64,000 nucleotides of DNA from Planococcus citri (taxonomy: Eukaryota; Arthropoda; Insecta; Hemiptera; Pseudococcidae), in the NCBI RefSeq assembly GCF_950023065.1, contig NC_088681.1, positions 1 to 64,000 of the forward strand. The letters are read 5' to 3'. Positions within the stretch are counted from its first letter, which is position 1. Each line of letters starts with the position of its first letter. The translations under genes and the position numbers were made by a program. Below the pieces are notes generated by a model. That model ran no database searches, was not told the DNA's origin, and was given only the letters and a program-made list of their open reading frames with translations. Of this stretch, positions 20,646 to 34,195 are shown piece by piece.

Positions 20646-21870
20646 TTAGTAGGAACAAAACTCATATAATTGCGCAATTTTGTGTGTTCTCTTCTGCATA
20701 CTTGGTGATATCTCAAATCCATCTACTGTTACAAAAAATAAATCACGTTTCACTAATTATTATATTTTTTTTCATTCTTTTCACGCAGCCCTTGGCTCGT
20801 TTCTAAAAATAAAAATCCTCTACAAAGAAAATAGAAATTCTATCGCTTGATGTATAAATTTTATACAATTCTCGAAGAAATCGAGGCTGAGTGAGGTGAG
20901 GGAGCGTTAATTTTAACAATTATTTAGTAGGTAGATGTATGTACTAAATTTCAGGAATGTTGAATAAGAGTAAATGAAGTTACCTAGGAAGATCGACGAG
21001 AGGGAGGAAACGATCGGAGCTGCTAACAACAAACTCACCAGCCAACTCTCCCCGCAAGACACTGAAAGAAACGATCAGATACGCATACCAGCTAATATAG
21101 ATGGAAGTATACGCTATCTCCTGTAAAGGAACGCGACTGCGACGACGACAAAGTATTTTTTAATGCGGTCTCTTTCGAAAAAGTACAAGTTCAAGATCCA
21201 CGAATTATTGCAACTGAAAGAATGAGATTACGGACAATTAAGGTGCAATTTCGATTTTTTTTTATGACAAATTGGAAGGTTTTTGGGATCTTATTTTGAA
21301 AATTATTTTGTTGAGAAGAAAGTAGAAAAGAGTTTAATTTTTTTCCTTTATTGCGAATACCTAGTACAGCTATCACCTTGAAGGTTAAGTTTTGAGGTTT
21401 TCAAATTTTAATTTTTGATTTGGAATCTTCTATTTTTATATTCGAAGGCCTGTGTTAACTGGCAGTGGGTATTGAGATAGAGTAGGAGTCTTCATATTTT
21501 GATGATTCGAACGGAATTCGTGAAAAAACATCGATAGAAACCGGAGGACGTGTTTCCTGATTGATGGGTCAATTCAATTTTAATTTTTTTGATTTTTATC
21601 GCTCTGTCAAATACTTACCTATTGTGGCATCTGAGATAGATTGAAAGTGATTTCACGCCACGGAGTCGTTTTTCGCAATTACGAAAGATACACGTTTCAT
21701 TATTAGATACGAACTATTAGGATCACATTAAAAAATTTATCGGAGTTTTCCAAAACAGTCGAATATGTAAAAAATATGTGCATATTATATACCTTGAATT
21801 TGAATGATTCTCGAGCACCTAAAAATAACTTTTAATATTCACATACCTAGGGTATCCCATATGATATCTT
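20646..21870. other. Non-coding stretch, no supported gene
   Basis: AT-rich sequence with a higher-complexity patch at about 20985-21150. No continuous frame or splice-bounded exon could be supported. Confidence 0.4.
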
Positions 21871-21875
21871 TTATA

Positions 21876-22090
21876 CAGGGTGCCCAGAAATATCGAGTAC
21901 CCCTAAGAAAGTTTTTCATTAAAAATTGCATAGGTTGGCAGCGTGAAGTATGATGCATATGATTGGTGGAATGTTATCTCTCCAGCCCAACAACCAATCA
22001 TGCGCTATCATTATTATCATTCACTGTGACCAACCCAAGTATTTTAGTAGAAAACTTTTTTGGGGGTACTCGATATTTCTGGGCACCCTG
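21876..22090. mobile_element. TA-flanked MITE, family A, copy 1
   Basis: Terminal inverted repeats begin CAGGGTGCCCAGAAATATCG and end with the reverse complement. The direct repeat TA on both sides fits a Tc1/mariner-type target duplication. The interior contains ACCAATCAT and CACTGTGACCAACC-type blocks shared with seven other copies (36416, 46144, 46966, 50016, 56451, 57632, 59156). Confidence 0.9.
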
Positions 22091-22159
22091 TACTTGTACC
22101 TACGTAAGGTACCTATTCCTTAACAAGTGGCGTTTTTATTGATTTTAATCGAGTTTCAA

Positions 22160-22547
22160 GAGGTAGAAAATTTAAAACCATTCTACAAAGGTAAAAGAAA
22201 TTATTGTGGGATAAATCAAAGCCGTGGAGTTCAAATTTACGATTTACTTTATTCAGGGATGCCAACTTACCGGATTATAAACGGTTACGTATTATTTCAT
22301 TAATTGATGATCTGCACATTTGTGGAAAAACGCCACGTTTCGAGTAATTTTCATGCCTTGAAAGTAGGCAATTTCTTCGACACGATTTTAAAAAATCACA
22401 TTTTTCCGCATTTAAAACCCTTCTACAAACGTAAAAGAAATTATTGTGGGATAAATCAAAGCCGTGGAATTCAAATTTACGATTTACTTTATTCAGGTAT
22501 GCCAACTTACCGGATTAAAACTCTATTTGTATTCTTTATTATTATTA

Positions 22548-22592
<45 letters not shown>

Positions 22593-24150
22593 GATGATCA
22601 CATTTGCTAAAAAAAAACTCTACGTATCCAGTAATTTTTCTGCCTTGAGAATAGGCAACTTATTCGACGCGATCAAATAAAATCACGTTTTTCTCCATTT
22701 CAAACCCTTTTACAAACGTGAAAGAAATTATTTTAGGGTAAATCGAGGCCCCCGAGTTCAAATTTACAATTTATTTCAGTCAGGAATACCAACTTACCCG
22801 ATTAATAGTATATTATGCAACTAGGGAGATAAAGTGCGTGATTACAAACGAGTGCTAAATACAACACGAGGCGTAGCCGAGTGTTGTATCTCACTCGTTT
22901 ATGATCGCGTACTCTATCTTCCTAGTTGAATAATATATTTTTTATATAACATACATATGATACTTATCAATACAACGTTGTTGTGAGGTGCAAAAATGAC
23001 TGCCGCCTGCCGCAGATTGTGGGAATACCTACTAATACATGCGTTTTGTTTTGAATTCAACTAAATTTTAATGAACATGTGAAGATAATTTTCAAAAGAG
23101 GTTTCATTTACCTAAACATTTATCGTGAATGTAGGTACATACGATTTATTTATATCAAAACTCAACAATTCTAAAGTAAAATGTATTTTGTGACCGTATC
23201 GTTCACCATTGTTAATCGAATATTCATTTTAAGTAATTCACGCACGTCAAAATTCACTAATTAAATCACAATTATTTACTACAATGGTCTGAAGTTCGAT
23301 TCACCGATTCAGTTCGCAACCTCAAACCTGTAACATGTGGCTGTACCCAGTTGTTAAGCTGAACGGCCGACGCGACGTACGTACGGTCCGATAACGTGTT
23401 TACATTATACATGCTACGAAAGTAACGCGTTACCTACTCGCAGATAAATTATGTAGCCGAAATTATATAAGGAATACAAACGGAAGGGCGAGGAGGGAGG
23501 GGGAGGCGGACGGTTCTCCATTTTCGCTGAATTTTTTTTGGGGTGTTGGGGCAACGCGTTCTTTCGTAGCAGTATAATGTAAAAATATCAGTGTTGCCAA
23601 ATCGCAAAATTTTAGATTATCTCCCTAGGGAGTATCCAAAATTTAGATTACCTCCCGGGTAGAGATTCATTCCTCTTCTTATTTACTCGCTCAGAATGTT
23701 CCGGTTTTTGCATCGAACAACAACGTTGTAATGATACGTATTATATGTATGTTATATGAAAAAACAGTTTTATATCGATAATTTGGTGCTAAAAATTTGA
23801 TTGCCTGAAAAACTCCACGTTTTGAATGATTTTTGCGCCTCGAGAGTATGCAATTTATTTGGCGTTTGAATATTTTCACGTCTGTTTCAATTTTAAAGCC
23901 TTTTTCTTAGCGTAAAAAAGCGATTTCAAAGTGAAACAGGGGTCCCGAGTCTTCGAGTATTATACTCGAAGCCCCGAGTTCGAATTTACGATTTCTTTCA
24001 GTCGAGGATGCCAACTTACCGGTTCAAAGACCATCTTGAACCAAAATGGATGTAATTTTTTCATCAATTCGCGAATTCTTGAAAAACCGCCGCGTTTTGC
24101 ATTAATTTTGCGCCTTGAGAGTAGGCAACTTCTTTGACACTTATCGTTTT
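22160..24150. repeat. Diverged tandem repeats of about 241 bp, interrupted by an insertion
   Basis: Units share CTACAAACGTAAAAGAAATT, ATTCAAATTTACGATTTACT, GCCAACTTACCGGATTA and GAGTAGGCAACTTCTTCGAC. Units start near 22177, 22418 (expanded by an ATT microsatellite at 22548-22590) and 22704. The third is split by about 0.95 kb of unrelated DNA (about 22806-23755), after which the pattern resumes to about 24150. Confidence 0.75.
22818..22930. repeat. Hairpin with ends GCAACTAGGGAG / CTTCCTAGTTG
   Basis: An imperfect palindrome pairs CAACTAGGGAGATAAAGT and CAAACGAGTG with CACTCGTTTATGATCGCG and ATCTTCCTAGTTG. A structure with the same CAACTAGGGAG start occurs at 63451-63546. Confidence 0.65.
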
Positions 24151-26740
24151 TCGATCACTTTGGCCCTGAATAATAATTTCACTAACGAGTTTCGACCATT
24201 ACGAATTTCCGAATGTGGCACCGAGTGTATCATTCAGTATGGTTTCAAAACTTCATTTACTTATATCCGTTAATTTCGGAATTCAATCAAATTCATCGTG
24301 ATCATAGCTGATGAGCGAATATCTTCTCAATTCATTTCCAGCTCAACCGTTTAATGCAATCAAATGGCTTGGTCCCGATTTTTTTTGTACCTAATTACAC
24401 AGAAAATCACTCGTTTAATGTAATCAAACTCCCCGCTTAGCAGAATCATTTTGTGAAAATATCGAGGTATTTTTGGGAAAATGGCTTGTTTTTTCATACG
24501 TTAAATCAAAAATTTTGTTATTTTTCACTTATTATTCTTTTATTTTTAAATTTTGATTTCTAACAACTTTGTCTCAAGTGATGATAAAGGGAAAAAGGTC
24601 TAAACATTTGAACATTTGAAAAATAGATACGTTATGTACCTAAATCGCGAATTTGGGAGTACCTATTGTAATTTTAATCCATCTTTTTAGTATGCATGTA
24701 CATTGCGAAGTTGTAGTAAATTTTTTTATGTGAAAATTGTGTTTTTTCAAAAGTTGGCTTTATAAAATCACCCGCTTAATAAAATCAATTTGCCTCGGAC
24801 AAATGCGACCATAATAAGCGGGGCCGACTGTACGTTGAAAATTATAGCCGATTCGGATTCGGATTCGGATTCGGTTGAAACTGTAACGTTGAAAGAATAG
24901 GTAAGTTATTTTTCGCTTTTGTAACGGCCATTTCCAGCTAATTACTCGTAGAAACGACTGCACCATTCTACTCGTATGTAGCACTACTCTATCGGAGGGG
25001 TATAATTTCTCAATTTGTGTTGAAAAATACGTTTCTTCGGGAAATAGTACGAGTATGTACCTACGCGACCATCACTCTCTGCCAGACTACCTACTTGATT
25101 TTTCTCAAAATTTCTAATTTTTTGGAAAGATTAAAATTTCAACGCAATTTCCACAAAGGGGACTGAAAGTATTGGTCGTCGGTGCTGCGCCTCGCGCCTT
25201 ACGTTAGCGGTTTCACTTTAATCGTAGTTGCGTGGAATCCTCGCGAAAATACGCGTACGTATACCTACCCACCTAATTTTTGAAAATATTTTCCCGCTCG
25301 CTTTTGATCCTCAAAATTGGACGAAATCGGGAATCAGAAATAAATCACCACCCGCACCCCTCCCCCCACCAAACAAAAAAAAAAACAATAAAAACGACCG
25401 AAATTTCCACGCGATTCGCTTCTGAAATTGAAACTTTTTTACTTCGGAACGAAGATACTAATATGTACATGGCGTATCGCGTCGTAGGTAGTACCTAACT
25501 ACCTACGCAATTACGGCGAACTAGTTGGGCAATTTTATTAACACCCGCGCAGCGCCGCGTTGCTTTTTCGCGTACGGCATAACTGGCGGACTTAGTCGAA
25601 AGAGGTTATTTATCCGCGGAATTCATAAAGCTATATCGTCAACTAAGGACTTGGAGGTGGCCGAGGGTTAGTCCGGGGTCGGTTCTTTACACTGGTCACT
25701 GCTTCGCAGAAAAATTTCCGATTCGCTTCGACTAATACGTACGTACCTATACCTACGATTTTTTCGCAACAACGTTCTATCATTCCTATACGAGAAATTT
25801 GATATATTTTTTTTCTCAATTCAATTTTTTAAATTCCAAGTGGCTCGAGAAATTGCTACTTAGTTTTCAAATTTTATCCCATCGAAAAATTTTGATAGGT
25901 ATATTGCCCCGAAGAAAAAAAAAACAACACGCGTACAAATCAAGGCTGACGACATTGCACGTCATTTTCGTACGGTACCTATTCGTTAATAAGCGAGATG
26001 AAAACGAGACAAAAACAGCAACTTTTGAAAACCATACTCGTATTTTGTTGGCTCAATTTTTCACTTGGAAATTTTCAATTTCCGCGTCGCGTCGCGTCGT
26101 CGCGTACGAAGAAACGCTCTAAACAGATTATGGAACCGGAATTGAAGAAAAAAATTGTACGCGCCAAAAAAGACGTAGGACCAACGCGAACGCGTTGAAA
26201 AGTTGCTTTTGCAAAACGCGAAAAAAAATGAACATGGTACGCGGGTACTATTTTTGTAGTAAGTACCATTGTACCTAGTCGTATTTACGGCAAACTAGGT
26301 ATGCAATTTTATCAACTCTCGCGACAGACAGAATGAAACCGGAAACGGATTGAATTGCAATGGTGTGGTGTAGTGTAGTGTGGTGTGGTAAAGTATGCGA
26401 CGCCGCCGTGCCGAAGCACATGTAAAGTACGCTCGCAAAAATATATTACGTAGGGTACGGACACGACACGATACGTTAGGTAGAGCATCCGCAAACGGCG
26501 CCGCTGCCGCTGCCGCTAAAGCTGCCGCTCTGGCAAAAATACAAATTAAAAGATTTGTCCGCGCGCTGTCGGTGGATGAGGGTGAAGGCGAGGGTGCGAG
26601 TGGTGTCGGCGGTGGTCGGACAGTTGGTTTGTCGAGTAGTTATGCGCAATTGTAGGTACGAGTACCTATTTGTTGGATATTTTGTTCTCGTATCGGCGGT
26701 AAACAGCTACTACAGCGCTTAGGTAGGTACATACTCGTAG
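24151..26740. other. Non-coding stretch with transposon remnants, no supported gene
   Basis: A fragment at about 24765-24832 reads on the minus strand as TACAGTCGGCCCCGCTTATT, which resembles ends of pogo/Tigger-like elements. The rest shows no gene I can support. Confidence 0.4.
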
Positions 26741-26742
26741 AT

Positions 26743-26812
26743 TAGGTAGGTAGGTAGGTAGGTAGGTAGGTAGGTAGGTAGGTAGGTAGGTTGGTTGGTT
26801 GGTTGGTTGGCT
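26743..26812. repeat. (GTAG)n passing into (GTTG)n microsatellite
   Basis: About 12 GTAG units followed by about five GTTG units. GTAG/CTAC microsatellites recur in the window, for example at 29944-29983, 31773-31797, 35528-35560, 56390-56425 and 57540-57570. Confidence 0.9.
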
Positions 26813-27354
26813 GGTCTGTCTGCGAGTGGCGCGGCGAGATGCGGTTGCACGCTTTGGTGTAGAACACGCTTCTAACTGCGATAGCTGCTAACTGGCTAGC
26901 TAGCCAGCCAGCCAGCCAGCCAGCTACGTATCGCAGGGTACTCGGTGCCATTCGACATTGGCGTTGGCGCAGCCCTATACACTTTTACATTGCGTCGTAC
27001 GTATACGTATACGTGTACGTGTACTACTCTGTACGGAGCGCCGCCGCTCGCCCCGCTCACTCGATACTATTTCGCAAAATCGCCTCTACCAGCGCCAGCG
27101 CCAGCGCCAGCATCCGCACCAGCACCAGCACTGGAACTAGCACTCGATAATACCTACAGTATTATCCGCAACTCTATCCGTTTCACCGTAGTATTTGCGA
27201 ATTATCGCATCTTACATACTCGTATTCGTACTCGTACTCGTCGCGAATTTTTTTTCTTTTTCTGTCGTCGCATTTCGCATTCCGCATTCTCAAATACTCG
27301 CGTTTGTTATTTTTTGTAATTTTTTATTTATCGTTGGCAGAATCATTCGTTCCT

Positions 27355-27387
<33 letters not shown>

Positions 27388-29548
27388 AATTCATCCTACC
27401 CCACTGAGAAAATTGTTCGTTCATCTTTCGCATTCTCGGTAGCAGCTTCTCGTCACGGTTCTCATCTACTCGATAATTGCTCGCTGATTTGACCAAATAC
27501 GCGCGCCAACCTACAACCTATGCGCTGGTTATTCGCAACTCGCTATTCGCAATTCGTACATGCACGTTTACACATCATATGCGGTCACTGACGCTGACGC
27601 TGACGCTGACACTGTGGCAGTGGCTGTGGCTGTGGCTGTCACCTACGAGTATAAACATCGTCGCTGTACCAGTATTTCCATTTCGCCATTGAAAAGCGCC
27701 GCAGTGGCTACGTTTTCATCCTTTAGTGCTCGCGCCGTCGATTCGCATTCGCATTCGCATTCGCATTCGCATTCGCGTCCAAATCTCGACGGTATTTTTG
27801 TAATCGTTTTCAACCACCACCTCGACCGCCGCCGCCGCCGCCGTACCAAGTGAGTATCCACTATCCACTACCCATTAACCATACCCGCCGACCTACGTAT
27901 TTCTAAGTTGTACCTACATATATGCCTACTGATGCCTGTATGCCTCTGCGTGTATATGCTAGCACCCATCGCCATCCCTACCGCCGCGCCGCTAGCTTTA
28001 TTCCCTGGCAAACAACGCATCCGTCATTCGGTATATATGTACCATAAATATATGTGTACAATGTACCTACGAGTATATAAACACTGTCTCTCTTCTACGC
28101 ACTTGTTTTCCTTCTTTCTTCGAACACGTGCCCGCCAAACTCGAGGCAATCTCGCAGCTGCCCGTACTCGCACGTCTGCCTGTCCAGTGTCCAGTGTCCA
28201 GTGTCCAGGTAGATACCTATTCACTCGCGTGTACTCGGGCGTAATACCTATAAAACGTTTGCCTTTTTCGTCAGGCACAATCGCTGGTCGAGCCATAGCC
28301 GCAGCCATAAACCCAAACGATCACGAGTACGAGTACGAGTAGGTAGGTAAGTAGGTGTAAGCGGCGATTTCAAAGATACAAATAGGTACCTACGAGTAGA
28401 CCTACCTACCTACCCAGCCGGCCAGCCAGCCAGCCAGCCAGCCACATTAGTAGATAGCTATGTAGACGAATGAGAGCGATTCGCGACCTCGATATACATA
28501 TACAAATACAATGCGTAATATGGTAACATACTTGGCAAATATTGAAGAAAAAAAACGAAACAACATCGCCCAATACGAGTATCTCGCCGTTACGCGTATG
28601 TACATACTTACTCGCTCATTTACATTTTCTCGTACTGCATTGTACGGAAGGATATGTTTTCACGAGTATAACCATAATCTCATAACTAGCCAACTACCTA
28701 GTGTAAGACAGATTAGAATGCCGAGTCTGCTGTAAATAGGTTTAATAGGTGTGTTTGTTTGTTTGTTTTTTAAGTAAGTACTACCGTATATATCCGTATT
28801 CGTAATTTTGTAGGTAGTCAAATACGACCACGACCACGGCAACTTGGCTCGCGTTTTTCAATGTAGGTACCTACATAAATACTTAGGTACACCTATGAAC
28901 TCGTATCTACCAACACATACATAATATACTCGTATATGTACACACGCAGTCTGTGCTCTGTCACTCGGTGTTAGTCGGTTTCACATTTGCAATGAATTTG
29001 GTCGCATCTGCCGACATCGTCGTCGTCGTTATTGTCGTTATTGTCGTTATTGTCGTCGTTAATTCGTTGGCTGACTGGCTGGCTGGCTGGTTTCTTGGTT
29101 CGATAAAAGAGATGAGGAAAGTATAGGTAGGTAGGTAGGTAGGTACACGACTAGCGACGACGACGACGACGACGGCGACGACGCATGACGCACAACGCAG
29201 CGTTTGGCGGCTAGGCTCTCTACGCTGTACGCTCTACGTCAAACTAGCTTAAATTGGCGTAGGCCGCCTCGCGCCTCGCAGCGAAAAGCGAACAACGAAA
29301 AACGTAAAAACGGCGAAATCCGGCAACTGGCAAGCGCGCGCCAAAGCCAAACGCAAAAGCGCTCGCCTACAACGCAGCTCGTTAAGATTTTTCAAACATC
29401 AATATCACAATATCACATGGCTTCGCTTCGCTTCGCTTCGTCCCGCCGCCACACCTCACCACACCTCACTTTCACCCTCACACATCCACCACACCAATAC
29501 GGTACTTTACGCTACGCTACTCTACTCTACTTTACTCTACGTTACGCG
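26813..29548. other. Microsatellite-rich, GC-richer DNA upstream of the receptor gene
   Basis: Holds short runs such as (CCTG)n at about 27356-27386, (ATTCGC)n at about 27741-27776 and (GACGCT)n near 27590. No gene supported. It could contain non-coding 5' exons of the downstream receptor gene; a possible donor (AAGTGAGT) lies at 27850 but is unlinked. Confidence 0.4.
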
Positions 29549-29636
29549 TTACATTACATTACATTACATTACGTTACGTTACGTTACGTTACGTTACGTT
29601 ACGTTACGTTACGTCACGTCACGTCACGTCACGTCA
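29549..29636. repeat. Pentanucleotide array (ACATT)n, (ACGTT)n, (ACGTC)n
   Basis: Three successive variants of one pentamer in register. A similar (CGTTA)n lies in a receptor intron at 44735-44776. Confidence 0.9.
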
Positions 29637-31143
29637 GGCCAGGTCGGGTCAGGTCAGGTCAGCTGTACCCAACAAATGATACGCCAACCCTACGGCCGCA
29701 AGGTCAATAAAGAAGAGCACCCAACCGCATTAGGTATGTACCTACTTAGGTACCTTTTTTTTTTTTTTTTTTTTTCTTCTTCAGCTGATACCCTACCCAT
29801 TATCATTTTCATCATCGGCGTCGACCACCACCAACCTACGAGTACGTAAGTAGGTAATCGAAAACTATAGGGACGGCGAACTTGATCGGTTCTCCTTCTC
29901 GGCGCGGCGCGGCGCGTTGTCGTTGTACGTACTTAGGTTGGTTGGTAGGTAGGTAGGTAGGTAGGTAGGTAGGTAGGTAGGTACGTTGTAGGTTGTACTC
30001 GTAGGCCGGTAGTGCAACGTGCTAGGTCGCCCGCGTCCGCGTCCGCGCCCGTTGCTGCGTTTCGTAATGGTGTGAATGTGACGATGGGTAGGATATCGCA
30101 TCGTCGCATGTCGCATCACTGCGCGCTGGCTATGCTGGCTTTAACCAGTACCTACGCGATAAATTACGCTGCGGCGCTTCGAAACGAACGAGCAAAAATT
30201 AAGCGCACGCGAGAAAACAATCTCGCTCGCTCGCTCGCTCGCTCGCTCGCTCGCTGTACCACGCTGTCACCAAAAAATAAAAAATAAAAAAAAAATGAAA
30301 AGAAAGAAAAGAGGAAAACGCGCGAACGACTGCAAAAGGCAGCGGGCGACGCAGCTCAGTCGAGTCGGTAAGAAACAATGCGAAACGACGACGACGACGA
30401 CGACGACCTTGCTCAGTTGCGGCTACCGCAACCGCACTTGCAGAATGAGAATAAAGGTCCGACTAAATATCGGGTGGCTGTGGGCTAGGGGGCTGGGGGG
30501 GCTAGGGGGCTGGTGGCTGGGCGTGAGCCTGAGGCATGCGGAGCAGCAGCGGCAGCGGCGAGATATTCTCGCTCGGTACGGAGATCGAGTACGGCAGCGG
30601 GCTTGCGAGCCACTCTGCCACTCAGCCAGACAGGCGCTGGCTTACGCGTTCGGCGTTAGTGGCTTCGCAGTTCGCAGTTCGCAGTTCGCAGTCGCCCATT
30701 TTCAATGTTATCATTTTTCATCCGCAATTACGTAGCTACCTACGCGGTACGCGCGTAGCGCGGGCGCGGGCGCGGGCGTAACTAAGCAATGCTCGCATAC
30801 TCCAGCGCCCAGCGCGACCGATTCCTCGGCTGCGTCTTATCACCAATAGGTACATGCGTATGCGTAGATAGCTACCTAGTATAGACCTGCATTACGCACT
30901 CTACACGCACGTTGTTATATGCTTACTACTCGTATGTACATACGTAGTACATACCTACATAATATGTTTCACATCTCAACGATCGCTTTTCTCGCAACTA
31001 CCTAACTAGGTACAGCCTGCCAATTTTCTTTTTCTTTTTTTACACGTATTTCATTTTTTCAAACCTTTTTTCGCGGCAAGATTACATTTTGCGTGCCAAT
31101 TGTGCTTACCTAATCTTCTCGTTTTCCATCGGCTACCCTACAT

Positions 31144-31175
<32 letters not shown>

Positions 31176-33235
31176 GCAGGATGAGCTAGAAATGGGGAAT
31201 AGAATGGGCGGGCGGGTGAGTGGTTGGTAGGTAGGTATACGTGGGTACTGAAACGATAAAATCATTTAACAATCGTCGTCGCGTCATTGTCGCTCGAGTA
31301 GGTATACGACTACCTACTCGTACCTAGGGATAGATATAAAATTTGGCGAGAAATTTCGTGACAAAATGCGAATCGACAGCGTCGCATAGCGCCGCGAACC
31401 AGCCACCAGTCAAGTAGTAGCCTAGTAGCACGTGGTAGTGGTAGTGGTAGTATGTTTTATTATTCTTTGTACCTAACGTATTTTTTTAGCAAATACAAGA
31501 ACCACTACATGCGCCGAGGCACGAGCGAGGGGTGGCTACTACAGTAATAACGCCGAGACAAGATATATCACGAGGGCTGTAACTAGTGCGAGTTTACAGT
31601 TTGGAGGAAAATAGAGAATTATAATTAAGTAAAGTAAACGATAATTTCACCAGGGAAAATAATACGAGTAATTTAAATACGAGTAAGATGCCCGCAAAAG
31701 AGTGAATGAGGAATCTAGTTAATGGTAATGGCGGAGGAATATGTAGAATAAATTAAGCAGGTAGAAGTAGTAAGGTAGGTAGGTAGGTAGGTAGGTACTC
31801 GTATTATTGGACACCCTACGCAGTATACACCACATCGCGCAAAAAACAAATAATCCATACTATACATAATATACATCGTATCGCCCGTAACGCAACAAAG
31901 TAAGGTGTAGCATTTGAAAAAAACAAAAAAAAACAAACGCGTACCTACCTAATTGAAAAAAAAATCGCAGAGTACAAAATGGGTCGTACATACTCGTAGG
32001 TTGTACATACATAGGAGGTACGTACGTATAGTATCGGCGGATTAATCTATCGCATTGCGGGTACGGGTACGGGTACACGTATTTATACGGATTGGTAGTT
32101 TCAGAGTGTCCGATAATGCGGATAATTGGATAAAAAACAAAAAAAATAGCAACTCGTAGAATGAGGTACCTAGTACCTACCTCTGTAATGTACTGCGTAG
32201 GCGTAGCATAGGCCTAATTTCCGTTTAGTACGATCAGTTGATACAAAAAACTAAAAAGAAATTACGGTTGCGTCCCGGCCACCGCGCCCGTCCCAAATTG
32301 TATCAGTACCTATCTAATCGTCGTACCTATTCGAATAGATTAACGGTACCGGTCGACCGGTAGCGGTAGCGGTAGCGGTAGCGCGGTAACAGCTAACAGC
32401 CTAGGTATCTACATAAATACATTTATCCGTACGATGAAAAGCCGACGACTACGATAACGGACGGATGGTGATGGTGATGATTATAGTGTGGGCGCGGGCG
32501 GTGCGGAGGTGTTACGATGAGAAAGTGCGACCAGCTAGACTGCTGTTTGCGTTAATAAAGTTGCCTACTCGGTTTGCCGTGAAATCAAGGCACGCCGCGT
32601 CGCGTCGCCCGCGCCCTGCCCAATCCCACCATTACATTGAAAACGCTACGGTATCGGTACTAAAATTACCTACGAAAATACGGTATTCGTACTGGTACGA
32701 GTACCTATCGCGATCGTCGATCCACCTTTCAAATATACGCGTACCTATGTACTTGTATGTACTCGGGTCGCGTTGCGATGCGTCGTCGCGCGTCGCGTCG
32801 GATCAAACGCAGTAGAAAATTATTTACTGTAGGTGTATAAGTACGACGAGTATATTTTTTTGACCATTTTTGCGAAATGAACGTTTGATAAATGACTAAC
32901 GGAGATTGGTAAGACAGCCGCCAGCGTAGGCCAATACTCGTATTTCAGCCGTACGACGGTACGAACGAGCGAGCGAGCGCGAGTCGGGCGTATGAAGATT
33001 ATCATTGTCTTGTTGTTGTTGTTGTTCTTCTTCTTCTTTTTTCACTTCATCCTAGTACACGCACTCGTATCACTCGCTTATTAGAAGAGTACGAATCCCA
33101 GTGCTGCGAGTACGTAATCGGTAATGGCCGCTTTTGCTGTTACGAGTAGATTTCAGTTGGTACCCGAAGTACGAGTACGAATACGAATACCAGTAGATAG
33201 ATGAATACCAGTAGACCTTCAGCAGCCGTAGGCTA
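29637..33235. other. Microsatellite-rich non-coding DNA, no supported gene
   Basis: Contains (GTAG)n at 29944-29983 and 31773-31797, (CGCT)n near 30224-30255, and an A run of about 30 near 31144. Open frames here follow simple repeats. Confidence 0.45.
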
Positions 33236-33998
33236 TATCGCACCTCGGCAGTAATAAGGTCACATCTCAAAAAAAATCATTTTTGACATTTCGCATTTTT
33301 GGGGTTTGTACGACACCCCTCAAGCTCAACCAAAAATAACACTTCGAGTTGGGTACATTATCTAGATCATGTAAAAAACCCAAATGGCCCAACTCAAAAT
33401 CCCAACAACATTGCAAGTTGTTCGGAGTTATAAGGGTACATCTCGAAAAACTCCACCTTTTTTTTTTTTAGCAAATTTTGTACATACAAAGTGTTAACAA
33501 ATAGTTTCGATTGTTTCGAATGTTTGTCAGTTAGAAATAGTCACAAGGAGTGCATTTTTTATTGGTTTGTACCAAATGGAAATTTTTTTTAAATTGATCA
33601 CTTTTCAGAAAAATGAATTTGCACACATAATGAAATTTTAGTTTTTTGAGAAAAACTCAAAAACTAAGCACTCTAGAAGAAAACTAACGACAATACGTCG
33701 ATTGGAAATTTAATTCTCTATAATGTTGTTGTCGTGAAATTTTTTTTGGACGCTTCCTCGCGCCTCCGCATCAACTTTAATGAAAGGTTCTAACTCAAAA
33801 TGTTTTCCAAACATTGAATGTTACGCTAAATGAAGGTAGGATACCAGATCTTTAAAATGAGGTGCTATTCATTCCTCGCAATTGATTATAAGTTGATAAA
33901 AATAACGAATCAAGTTTTGAAAAAAAAAGAAAATCACTCTCCTGTAAAATTTCACTTTTTTGAGATGTAGGTAACCTTATTACTCCCGAGGTGCGATA
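33236..33998. mobile_element. Non-autonomous DNA transposon, family B, with terminal inverted repeats (intact copy)
   Basis: The left end TATCGCACCTCGG...AGTAATAAGGT plus ACATCTCAAAAAA is matched at the right by TTTTTTGAGATGT...ACCTTATTACTC plus CCGAGGTGCGATA. A second copy at 51948-55119 is split by another insertion. No transposase frame is present. Confidence 0.85.
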
Positions 33999-34195
33999 TG
34001 TAAGAGTATTTGGGCTGCGGCTGCGGCTGCGGCTGCGGCTGCGGCTGGGGCGTAGCTCTCGTTGAAGTAGATTGGCTTGCGAAAGACGCGCATGATATTG
34101 GATGTCGTTTTGCTGCTGCTGACTTTGATAATAACCTATACGTATATGTAATAAATATGTAACCTGTTTGCATTGCAGATGGTGCTGTGTTGAAA

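Noticed and set aside
27560..27853. 97-codon frame ending near a good splice donor (27850)
   Set aside because: The peptide is made of DADADA and SHSHSH repeats. It may be part of a non-coding 5' exon of the receptor gene, but I could not link it.
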